Below are positions 1-5,327 of a DNA stretch of 6,953 nt, one piece after another; position 1 is the first letter of the stretch, and each line of letters begins with the position of its first letter. Position numbers and translations under genes: made by a program. The stretch is from Clostridiales bacterium (GTDB lineage: Bacteria > Bacillota > Clostridia > Oscillospirales > Oscillospiraceae), in the NCBI GenBank assembly GCA_012516225.1, contig JAAYWX010000404.1:1-6953 (forward strand), in the 5' to 3' direction. Below the pieces are notes generated by a model. That model saw only the letters and a list, made by a program, of their open reading frames with translations. It made no database searches and was not told the origin of the DNA.

Positions 1-778
1 AGCCATAGCCGCATATCTCACCATAAATATGAGCACCACGCTTAAGTGCGTGGCCGTATTCTTCAAGGATGAGCGCCGCACCGCCTTCACCGATAACAAA
101 TCCGCTGCGCCGGCTGTCAAAAGGAAGAGAGGCCTCATCGGGATTTTCCGCGACTGAAAGTGCCTGCATATTTACAAAGCCGGCAATACCGCATTCGGTG
201 ATTGAAGCTTCCGCACCGCCCGCAATTGCAGCATCCGCGTAACCGTGGCGGATAGCCCTCAGCGCTTCTCCTATAGCGTTTGCTCCTGAAGCGCAGGCGG
301 TAACGGAAGGCATTGCTGCGCCTTTGCAGTTGAACCTGATAGCTATCATGCCGGAGGCCATATTGGCGATAAGCATTGGAATAAAATAAGGCGATACCTT
401 GCGCGGGCCTTTGCTGCGAAGCTTTTCGATCTCATCAGCAAAGGTCTGGATTCCTCCGATTCCGGAACCGAAATATACGGCTATTCGTTCAGGAGGAAGA
501 GTACCGACAAGTCCGCTTTCATCAACGGCCTGACATGCCGCCGCAACGGCAAACTGGGCATACAGGTCGCTGCGTATCATATCTGCTTTTTCCATGTAAT
601 CTCTGGCATTGAAACCTTTGACTTCAGCGGCAAGTTTTGCTTTATATTCGGAAGTATCAAATTTGGTGATAGGAGCAATCCCGTGATTTCCGGCAAGTAT
701 GTTTTCCCAGAAATTCTTGACGCTGTTTCCGATCGGACTGATAATTCCCATTCCTGTAATTACAACTTTTCGAAGCAT
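1..778 (-). CDS. fabF: 3-oxoacyl-ACP synthase II (FabF), 3' end cut off by window edge
   Basis: This is a beta-ketoacyl-ACP synthase II, the cytosolic condensing enzyme that adds malonyl-ACP-derived two-carbon units to a growing acyl-ACP. The first 259 codons are present, against about 410 for the family, so roughly 150 C-terminal residues, including both catalytic histidines, lie outside the window. The N-terminus MLRKVVITGMGIISPIG is typical. The nucleophile motif TACASG places the active-site cysteine at residue 162 (TGC complement at 293-295), matching Cys163 of E. coli FabF. SRRSGFVIGEG near residue 220 is the usual thiolase-fold motif. The ATG at 778-776 follows a GGAGG six bases upstream and lies 12 nt after the fabG stop. 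It is the last operon gene visible. In related operons accB, fabZ and accCDA follow, but that is not seen here. Confidence 0.95.
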   Translation of the reverse strand, partial: MLRKVVITGMGIISPIGNSVKNFWENILAGNHGIAPITKFDTSEYKAKLAAEVKGFNARDYMEKADMIRSDLYAQFAVAAACQAVDESGLVGTLPPERIAVYFGSGIGGIQTFADEIEKLRSKGPRKVSPYFIPMLIANMASGMIAIRFNCKGAAMPSVTACASGANAIGEALRAIRHGYADAAIAGGAEASITECGIAGFVNMQALSVAENPDEASLPFDSRRSGFVIGEGGAALILEEYGHALKRGAHIYGEICGYG

Positions 779-790
779 TATATACCTCCA

Positions 791-1528
791 TTACATCGCC
801 ATTCCGCCGTCAACCCGTATGACTTCTCCAGTTATGTAATCAGAGCATTTTCCGGCAAGGAAGGCGGCAGCTTCCGCGACGTCCTGCGGCGTGCCGGCCC
901 TTTTGAGCGGTATGTTCCGGAGAAGCTCGCCGGATTCCTCAATTCCATCTGTCATGTCTGTTTTTATAAACCCCGGTGCAATGGCGTTGCAGGTTATGTT
1001 TTTCCCAGCGAGTTCACGGGCAACGGATTTTGTCAGCCCAATAAGGCCAGCCTTCGCCGAGGCGTAATTGGCTTGGCCCGCATTTCCTGTCAGACCTATG
1101 ACAGAACTGATGTTAATAATCCTTCCGCCGCGGTTTTTTATAAATATAGGAGTGCAGTGCCGTATCATATTGAACGCACCTTTTAAATTGATTCCAATGA
1201 CTTTATCAAAGTCTTCTTCCCTCATTGCCGCAACAAGTCCGTCCTGAACTATCCCGGCATTGTTGACAAGAATGTCTATGGAACCAAACTCGCCCTTTAT
1301 ATCTGCAACTGCCTTTTTTGAAGCGTTGAAGTCTGAAACGTCGCAGCAGAAAGCGGCAGCTCTTATGCCGTATTCAACGCGGCACATTTCGCATACTTTC
1401 ATTGCCGCTTCATGGTTTCCGGCATAGATAATTGCAATATCAGAGCCTAAGGAAGCAAACTTTTTAGCTATTGCCGCACCTATCCCTCTGGAGCCTCCGG
1501 TAATAAGGGTAATTTTTCCTTTCAGCAT
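791..1528 (-). CDS. fabG: 3-oxoacyl-ACP reductase (FabG)
   Basis: FabG is the NADPH-dependent ketoacyl-ACP reductase that carries out the first reduction of each fatty-acid elongation cycle. It is a 245-residue short-chain dehydrogenase of normal length. The Rossmann glycine motif TGGSRGIG lies at residues 10-17 and NNAG at 89-92. The catalytic tetrad is complete: Asn114 (INLKG), Ser142 (ISSV), Tyr155 and Lys159 (YASAK), each offset by four from E. coli FabG. The C-terminus ends in YITGEVIRVDGGMAM, typical of FabG rather than other SDR enzymes. The start ATG overlaps the fabD stop by 7 nt, and an AGGAGG lies about 7 nt upstream within fabD, so the two are probably translationally coupled. The stop codon is TAA. 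Confidence 0.96.
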   Translation of the reverse strand: MLKGKITLITGGSRGIGAAIAKKFASLGSDIAIIYAGNHEAAMKVCEMCRVEYGIRAAAFCCDVSDFNASKKAVADIKGEFGSIDILVNNAGIVQDGLVAAMREEDFDKVIGINLKGAFNMIRHCTPIFIKNRGGRIINISSVIGLTGNAGQANYASAKAGLIGLTKSVARELAGKNITCNAIAPGFIKTDMTDGIEESGELLRNIPLKRAGTPQDVAEAAAFLAGKCSDYITGEVIRVDGGMAM

Positions 1529-2439
1529 CGGGCAGCCTCCTCTAACGTCCTTATAAGGCTTTCGCAGTCTTCAACATTCAGAACCCGGACAGAACTGTCT
1601 GTCCTTTCGATAAATCCGCAGAGAGTTTTTCCGGGACCTAATTCAATAAAAGTATCAAATCCGTTTTGTATCATGTCTGTCACAATATCCCGCCACCTGA
1701 CAGGGCTGCATATTTGCATAGAAAGAGAAGAAATGAAATCATCCGCATAAAGAGAAGCTGTGTAGTTGGAATACAGCGGAATTTTAGGGGAGCAGAAGCA
1801 CACATCTTTCAGCGCCTCTCCGAATCTCACCGCGGCGGAAGCCATGAAGGGGGAATGAAAGCCGCCGCCAACCCGCAGGGGAACGGCACGTCCTCCCGCA
1901 GCCTTAACGCTTTTAATAAAGTCTTCAAGCTCTGCTCTCTCTCCGGAAACGGAAATCTGTCCCGGACAATTGTAGTTTACAGGGTAAACATATTTATACA
2001 GAGAGCACAAATGTTCAACCGTACCTGCATCAAGCTTCAATACCGCGACCATGGAAGCATCACATTTTTCCGCATCATCCCTCATAAGTTCTCCGCGGAG
2101 GCACACCATTTTAAAGCCTTCTTCAAAGGATACCGCACCTGAGAAGGTAAGAGCGGCAATTTCTCCGAGAGAAAAACCGGCAACGGCTGAGGGGCTGATA
2201 CCGGCCTCAACGGCAGCGGCTGCGGCTGCGAGCTCCACCGCAAACAGGCAAGGCTGAGCAATGTGCGTCTGTGCCAGATCCTCATCGCTTCCGCTGAAAC
2301 ACTGGGACGATGTACCCGGACGTATTTGATCCGCAAGATGAAATATTTTGCATGCGGCGGGACTGCCTCGGAACAAGTCCAGCCCCATTCCGGAGTACTG
2401 TGTACCCTGACCGGGAAAGACGAAAGCTATTTTACCCAT
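1522..2439 (-). CDS. fabD: Malonyl-CoA:ACP transacylase (FabD)
   Basis: FabD transfers malonyl groups from CoA to the ACP phosphopantetheine arm, supplying the extender unit. The protein is 305 residues from the start chosen here. FPGQGTQ lies near the N-terminus with the oxyanion-hole Gln at 11. The nucleophile elbow GFSLGE places the active Ser at 90, and HSPF places the catalytic His at 195. An Arg in CLRGELM at 115 is the expected malonyl-carboxylate binder, and IELGPGKTL closes the domain. The elbow has Phe where E. coli has His (GHSLGE), a substitution I believe is common in clostridial enzymes. Two ATGs are possible, at 2445 and 2439. The second is preferred because AAGGAG lies 8 nt upstream of it but only about 2 nt from the first. 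The gene overlaps the end of fabK by 13 nt. The stop is TGA. Confidence 0.94.
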   Translation of the reverse strand: MGKIAFVFPGQGTQYSGMGLDLFRGSPAACKIFHLADQIRPGTSSQCFSGSDEDLAQTHIAQPCLFAVELAAAAAAVEAGISPSAVAGFSLGEIAALTFSGAVSFEEGFKMVCLRGELMRDDAEKCDASMVAVLKLDAGTVEHLCSLYKYVYPVNYNCPGQISVSGERAELEDFIKSVKAAGGRAVPLRVGGGFHSPFMASAAVRFGEALKDVCFCSPKIPLYSNYTASLYADDFISSLSMQICSPVRWRDIVTDMIQNGFDTFIELGPGKTLCGFIERTDSSVRVLNVEDCESLIRTLEEAARC

Positions 2440-3371
2440 TGGCATTTCTCCTTCAGGACACGTTCCGCACCTTCCACAACTTCACGGATGATTTCGGCGG
2501 CTGGCTGTTCCTTGCTGACCATGGCCGCAATTTGACCGGAGAGGAAGCAGCCTTTTTCCAAATCTCCTTCCTGCACTGCAAGACGCAACGCGCCGACTCC
2601 CATTTCCTCAAGTTCTTCGTCTGTAATATTACTGTATTCGGCTTTTAAATAGTTTCTTGAAAATGGCGTTTTCAGACTGCGAACCGGATGCCCCCGCCGT
2701 CTGCCTGTTACAATTGTGGACAAATCATTGGCTTTAAGTATTTTCTCTTTGTAATTTCTATGGATGGAACATTCCGCAGCAGCAAGAAATCTTGTTCCCA
2801 TCTGAATTCCGCAGGCACCCAGCATAAATGCCGCTGCCGCTCCCCGTCCGTCACCTATGCCCCCGGCAGCTATAACGGGCAGATCCGTTGCATCGCAGAC
2901 AAGGGGTACAAGCGTCATTGTAGTAAGCTCTCCCACATGTCCGCCGCTTTCACCGCCTTCCGCAATAACTGCCGAGGCACCAAGACGTTCGGCAAGTTTT
3001 GCCATTGCTGAAGAGGCAACAACAGGTATAACTTTTATCCCGGCAGAAAGCCATCTTTCCATATATTGGGCTGGGTTTCCTGCACCTGTAGTTACAACGT
3101 CAACTTTTTCTTCAGCTGCAGCTACGGCAACGTCGTCCGCAAAAGGGCTCAGCAGCATGATGTTTACTCCGAAAGGCTTTTTTGTAAGTGTACGCGCAAG
3201 ACGTATCTGTTCCCGTACATATTCGGCGGGAGAGCTGCCGGCACCTATAATTCCCAAACCGCCGCCCTCGGATACGGCCGCTGCAAGCTTTGCATCAGCA
3301 ACCCACGCCATTCCGCCCTGAAGTACGGGATATTCAATACCCAGCAAATTACATAAGGATGTTTTTATCAT
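2427..3371 (-). CDS. fabK: Enoyl-ACP reductase II, FMN-dependent (FabK)
   Basis: FabK performs the last reduction of the elongation cycle, reducing enoyl-ACP with NAD(P)H through FMN. It is a TIM-barrel flavoprotein of the nitronate monooxygenase-like family, unrelated to FabI, and confers natural insensitivity to triclosan in organisms that rely on it. The 314-residue length is normal. Visible motifs are YPVLQGGMAWV at 14-24, the phosphate-binding EGGESGGHVGE with the catalytic His at 145 (His144 in Streptococcus pneumoniae FabK), AAGGIGDGRG at 168-177 and GIQMGTRFL at 188-196. The gene starts three bases after the acpP stop and has a modest AAGGA-type binding site inside the acpP end. Its tail overlaps fabD. 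Its place between acpP and fabD argues for FabK rather than a nitronate monooxygenase. Confidence 0.95.
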   Translation of the reverse strand: MIKTSLCNLLGIEYPVLQGGMAWVADAKLAAAVSEGGGLGIIGAGSSPAEYVREQIRLARTLTKKPFGVNIMLLSPFADDVAVAAAEEKVDVVTTGAGNPAQYMERWLSAGIKVIPVVASSAMAKLAERLGASAVIAEGGESGGHVGELTTMTLVPLVCDATDLPVIAAGGIGDGRGAAAAFMLGACGIQMGTRFLAAAECSIHRNYKEKILKANDLSTIVTGRRRGHPVRSLKTPFSRNYLKAEYSNITDEELEEMGVGALRLAVQEGDLEKGCFLSGQIAAMVSKEQPAAEIIREVVEGAERVLKEKCQWVK

Positions 3372-3374
3372 ACT

Positions 3375-3599
3375 TCAGTCCTTGCATTTCTCTTCTATGA
3401 AGCGGACAAGATCACCAACGGTTTCGACCTTCCTGTCAAGTTCTATCTCTTTTCCGATTTTGTCCTCAAGATTCATGAGCATTTCAACCGTATCGAGAGA
3501 ATCTATGCCCAAATCCTTGAAACGGCTCTCAGGCGTTATTTCGGACACGTCACAGTCTATATGCTCCGCGATCAATTCCGCAACTGCTTTAAAAATCAT
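3375..3599 (-). CDS. acpP: Acyl carrier protein (AcpP)
   Basis: This is a 74-residue acyl carrier protein, the small acidic four-helix protein that carries fatty-acyl intermediates on a 4'-phosphopantetheine arm. The attachment motif LGIDSLDTVE is intact, with the modified serine at residue 34. Length, acidic character and the C-terminal helix ending in FIEEKCKD are typical. It is the first gene of the fab operon, and the promoter and large palindrome lie directly upstream. The ATG follows GGAGG with about 9 nt spacing. The stop is TGA, separated from fabK by three bases. The usual upstream partner fabH is absent here, so the initiating ketoacyl synthase must be encoded elsewhere. Confidence 0.95.
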   Translation of the reverse strand: MIFKAVAELIAEHIDCDVSEITPESRFKDLGIDSLDTVEMLMNLEDKIGKEIELDRKVETVGDLVRFIEEKCKD

Positions 3600-3627
3600 C
3601 GTAATTAACCTCCAAAATTTTAATATG

Positions 3628-3672
3628 ATAAAATGCGTGCAGGTTATCAGTGATAACCTGCACGCATTTTAT
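3628..3672. promoter_or_regulatory. Perfect 45-bp palindrome, candidate operator of the fab operon
   Basis: Two 22-bp arms that are exact reverse complements flank a single central G at 3650. The core is GTTATCAGTGATAAC (3643-3657), and the outer parts add the arm AAAATGCGTGCA and its complement. The palindrome spans the fab -10 box, the predicted transcription start and the early leader. Because transcription should begin within one arm, the mRNA would not contain the whole hairpin. A DNA operator is therefore more likely than an RNA terminator. The core resembles the tetO core TATCAGTGATA, and a TetR-family gene lies next door. Confidence 0.7.
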
Positions 3673-3695
3673 ACCAAGCTTTACCTTAATGTCAA
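3668..3695 (-). promoter_or_regulatory. Sigma-A type promoter of the fab operon
   Basis: On the minus strand TTGACA (3695-3690) is followed after 16 bp by TATAAA (3673-3668). The -35 box matches the consensus fully and the -10 box differs in one position. The expected transcription start, near 3661, lies inside the arm of the 45-bp palindrome, giving a leader of about 60 nt before acpP. The -10 box overlaps the outer edge of the palindrome, so a protein bound there would block polymerase. Confidence 0.75.
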
Positions 3696-3708
3696 TGTCC
3701 ATTTTAAC

Positions 3709-3746
3709 CAAAAAAAACCGATAAGTTATCAGCGATAACTTATCGG
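3709..3746 (-). terminator. Rho-independent terminator of the TetR-family gene
   Basis: On the minus strand a perfect 13-bp stem (arms 3734-3746 and 3718-3730, loop of three) is followed directly by eight T residues (complement of 3710-3717). It lies about 86 nt downstream of the TetR-family stop codon and just upstream of the fab promoter, so it separates the two transcription units. The stem is AT-rich, which may make it leaky. The same DNA carries the second operator-like core. Confidence 0.75.
3725..3739. promoter_or_regulatory. Second copy of the palindrome core, candidate auxiliary operator
   Basis: GTTATCAGCGATAAC is identical to the core at 3643-3657 except for one base beside the centre. 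The centres of the two copies (3650 and 3732) are 82 bp apart, close to eight helical turns, and they bracket the fab -35 and -10 boxes. Outside the core the arms differ (CCGATAA here against ATGCGTGCAG there), so the shared part looks like a protein recognition site rather than a duplicated segment. Binding is inferred. Confidence 0.5.
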
Positions 3747-3832
3747 CAATTTATGTTTGAGAAACAGAATGGAAACGGGTTAGTGGGTGTGGCACGAGGA
3801 TTTTCAAACTATACAGACCAGAGAACTTGGAT

Positions 3833-4411
3833 TTATGGTAAGTCAAATTCCCTGTCAATAGAAAACTCTACAATGCGCATATTTTCCTCTGTATATTCAA
3901 GTTCACCGTTATCAAACATAAGGGCTGCGCCATAAATCAAGGAGCGTATGATATAAATTTTCCTTTTTGCTATATTTTCTGGAATGTTTGTTTCTTTGCA
4001 GTACTGATTGATTAATTTGAGCGACATTCCACTGAGCTGACTTCTCATATTTTTATAGGTATTGTCAAATTCCTCGTCTTTGAGCATTATTATTGAGCGG
4101 AAATGGGGATTTTCCAAAAGAAATCTGACATACTCAATGCTGACCGCCACAAGCTGTTTCCTTGTATTGGAGGGTATATCGGCAAGAATTTTTCTCTGAC
4201 GTTCTGCCCATTGATTATTTATATATTCGATTATAGCGGCGACAAAGCTGTTGCGATCTTTGAAGTGTTTATATGGAGCGGCGCAGGAAACCCCGCATTT
4301 GTTTGCAATTCTCCGCACGGAAAAACCTTGGATTCCGTAATTGTTTATCTCTTCAATTCCCGCAATTATTAACTGTTGGCGCACGCTTTTTAAAGCCGAC
4401 TCTTCAGCCAT
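3833..4411 (-). CDS. TetR/AcrR-family transcriptional regulator
   Basis: This 192-residue cytosolic protein is probably a dimeric repressor released from DNA by a small ligand. The N-terminal TetR DNA-binding domain is clear: helix 1 from about residue 8 (VRQQLIIAGIEEINNYG), then the helix-turn-helix at about 29-50, GFSVRRIANKCGVSCAAPYKHF, split here as GFSVRRIANKCG and VSCAAPYKHF, followed by FKDRNSFVAAII. The C-terminal ligand and dimer region, from about residue 65, is not recognisable to a subfamily. The start is the ATG at 4411-4409, preceded by GGGAGG with about 6 nt spacing. The frame remains open to an upstream ATG at 4522, but that extension would cover the promoter and is hydrophobic and unlike the family. 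It has its own promoter and terminator. It lies directly upstream of the fab operon, whose promoter carries tetO-like palindromes, so it is the best candidate regulator. A role in efflux control of another gene remains possible. Confidence 0.88.
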   Translation of the reverse strand: MAEESALKSVRQQLIIAGIEEINNYGIQGFSVRRIANKCGVSCAAPYKHFKDRNSFVAAIIEYINNQWAERQRKILADIPSNTRKQLVAVSIEYVRFLLENPHFRSIIMLKDEEFDNTYKNMRSQLSGMSLKLINQYCKETNIPENIAKRKIYIIRSLIYGAALMFDNGELEYTEENMRIVEFSIDREFDLP

Positions 4412-4445
4412 CTTATCCTCCCACCCATATGTTTTGCTTTGCTTA

Positions 4446-4474
4446 ATTTTAAGGCGATTAAAGCGGCTTGTCAA
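4446..4474 (-). promoter_or_regulatory. Promoter of the TetR-family gene
   Basis: On the minus strand TTGACA (4474-4469) is followed after 17 bp by TAAAAT (4451-4446). The predicted start, near 4439, gives a leader of about 28 nt before the ATG at 4411, with the GGGAGG binding site in between. This supports the short start of the regulator. Confidence 0.65.
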
Positions 4475-4517
4475 TAACAGAGGCGTTGAAAGCAAAAATC
4501 CATAAAACCATTGACAA
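4468..4517. repeat. Inverted repeat TTGTCAAT / ATTGACAA upstream of the TetR-family gene
   Basis: TTGTCAAT at 4468-4475 is the exact reverse complement of ATTGACAA at 4510-4517, 34 bp apart. The left copy contains the -35 box of the regulator promoter. The right copy sits in the small palindrome CATTGACAATG and offers a TTGACA on the plus strand, though no convincing -10 box follows it. It could be an autoregulatory site or the trace of divergent promoters. Neither repeat resembles the GTTATCAGYGATAAC core. Confidence 0.35.
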
Positions 4518-4561
4518 TGCAAGGGGCGTTAGCGATTTATCTTTTGGAGAAGGTGAGGTGA

Positions 4562-4753
4562 ATGGAAAGCACATATAAGTTTGGTAAGCTGAATGCCTAT
4601 GCCCTGCCCCCAAGAGTCCTCATTCTTTTTGAGGCATTTCCTCATGTCCCCACACTTTTTAAAAGGCGGGGGACTATTTGCGGCTATAAAACAAGGCTCA
4701 TCATCATCGGATATTCTCCGGTGATGATGAGCTTTTTTGATAAGCGCAATTAA
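4562..4753 (+). CDS. Possible small protein, 63 residues, divergent from the TetR-family gene
   Basis: An ATG at 4562 is preceded by a purine-rich, binding-site-like stretch, GGAGAAGGTGAGGTGA, and opens 63 codons with no recognised domain. The product is basic and moderately hydrophobic, without a clear signal peptide or membrane helix. Against it being a real gene, its last third runs through the strong hairpin terminator at 4696-4738 and its stop (4751-4753) lies after the T run, overlapping the end of yjdF. Few real genes are arranged this way. The stretch also contains local hairpins (CCTCA/TGAGG at 4618-4634, GTCCCC/GGGGAC at 4646-4674), so a short structured RNA ending at the terminator is an equal alternative. 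I see no sequence that identifies either. Confidence 0.2.
   Translation: MESTYKFGKLNAYALPPRVLILFEAFPHVPTLFKRRGTICGYKTRLIIIGYSPVMMSFFDKRN
4696..4738. terminator. Strong hairpin terminator between yjdF and the plus-strand unit
   Basis: A 16-bp stem (4696-4711 with 4717-4732, one G-T wobble on the plus strand) encloses a five-base loop and is followed on the plus strand by six T residues (4733-4738). On the minus strand the stem has one A-C mismatch and is followed by CTTGTTTTAT. It starts 11 bp beyond the yjdF stop. It should end plus-strand transcripts well and probably also ends yjdF transcription. Confidence 0.8.
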
Positions 4754-5169
4754 TGTCCTTTGTGCTTATCTTTTTTCTTTTGCTGTTTTAGTTCAAACAT
4801 GTGTTCGGCTTCAGCCAGTTTCTGTTCACGGCTTTTCACCTTGCGTCTATGCTTGTTCTGCTCCTGCTGTAATTTTAGAGCTTGCTGCGATTTAGTTCCA
4901 ATTCCATTATCCTGTAATTGTTTTTTCACATCTCGCCGTACTCTCTTAGGATTTCTTTTAGTTTCCTTTACAGCAGCCACCGCTACAGCCGGACTGAATT
5001 GCAAAGCGCAATAGTGTTTCAAGATAAACTCGTAAACCTCATAATCCTTTGGTTCAGCACCAAAGGTCACTTTGGCTGCGGATAGCTTACCATCTTCGAA
5101 TCGCTCAAAGATGCCTACCCAGAACGGTTCATCAAAATACACTGTTAGTTTGCCGCTTGCTTTCCCCAT
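4750..5169 (-). CDS. yjdF: YjdF family protein (DUF2992)
   Basis: This 139-residue protein matches the YjdF/DUF2992 family of Firmicutes, whose biochemical function is not established. The N-terminal part is a compact domain opening with KLTVYFDEPFWVGIFER (about residues 7-23), followed by YEFILKHYCALQFSP (46-60). The rest is a very basic, probably helical tail rich in Lys, Arg and Gln, with the family signature NPKRVRRDVKKQL and a final KKKDKHKGH. It has no signal peptide or membrane segment. The basic tail suggests nucleic-acid contact, but that is only inference. The ATG at 5169-5167 has an AAGGAGGG binding site about 5 nt upstream. That binding site is the apparent control point of the leader described at 5183-5305. 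The hairpin terminator lies just downstream. The gene upstream is the interrupted GNAT acetyltransferase, with no terminator visible between them. Confidence 0.88.
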   Translation of the reverse strand: MGKASGKLTVYFDEPFWVGIFERFEDGKLSAAKVTFGAEPKDYEVYEFILKHYCALQFSPAVAVAAVKETKRNPKRVRRDVKKQLQDNGIGTKSQQALKLQQEQNKHRRKVKSREQKLAEAEHMFELKQQKKKDKHKGH

Positions 5170-5173
5170 AAAA

Positions 5174-5209
5174 TCCCTCCTTACAAGATCTCAATGAGCA
5201 AAGAAGGGA
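5174..5209 (-). promoter_or_regulatory. Ribosome-binding-site masking hairpin of the yjdF leader
   Basis: In the transcript, UCCCUUCUU (complement of 5201-5209) can pair along all nine bases with AAGGAGGGA (complement of 5174-5182), with one G-U pair and an 18-nt loop. The second arm is the yjdF Shine-Dalgarno sequence. A second anti-SD, CCCTCC (within the complement of 5216-5222), lies further upstream in the leader. This fits a switch that blocks or frees translation initiation. Confidence 0.55.
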
Positions 5210-5305
5210 CAACCCGGAGGGGCAGGTTACTTACCCTGCAAATGCAGGACGGCCGGGCTACCTACCGGCTCTGGCATGCCAAGGGCACACGTTGCGTTTT
5301 TATCC
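5183..5305 (-). ncRNA. yjdF riboswitch-like leader (azaaromatic-sensing class)
   Basis: The minus-strand leader directly before yjdF is GC-rich and full of short stems, unlike ordinary intergenic DNA in this window. In transcript order it contains AACGCAACGTG, GGCATGCC (5273-5280), the stem GCCGG/CCGGC around TAGGTAGC, the perfect hairpin CCTGCA-TT-TGCAGG (5235-5248), GGTAAGTAACC and CCCTCCGGG. Its position upstream of a YjdF gene is where the yjdF motif RNA occurs. That RNA is known to respond to many azaaromatic compounds and to control translation. I identify it by position and general structure, not by covariance-model alignment, so the boundaries are approximate. Confidence 0.75.
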
Positions 5306-5327
5306 TTGCTTTTTGTTTTCGTTCAGC

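Noticed and set aside
683..3356. Several plus-strand ORFs opposite the fab genes
   Set aside because: They are shadow frames of fabF, fabG, fabD and fabK, with low-complexity or basic composition and no binding sites or domains.
3628..3672. The 45-bp palindrome as a terminator
   Set aside because: It is not followed by a T run on the minus strand, and the fab promoter would start transcription inside it.
4412..4522. N-terminal extension of the TetR-family protein to an ATG at 4522
   Set aside because: It would cover the -35/-10 pair at 4474-4446, has a hydrophobic sequence foreign to TetR proteins, and the ATG at 4411 has a much better binding site.
4618..4674. CRISPR or tRNA-like structure in the plus-strand unit
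   Set aside because: There are no repeated units and no cloverleaf or CCA-type features, only two simple hairpins.
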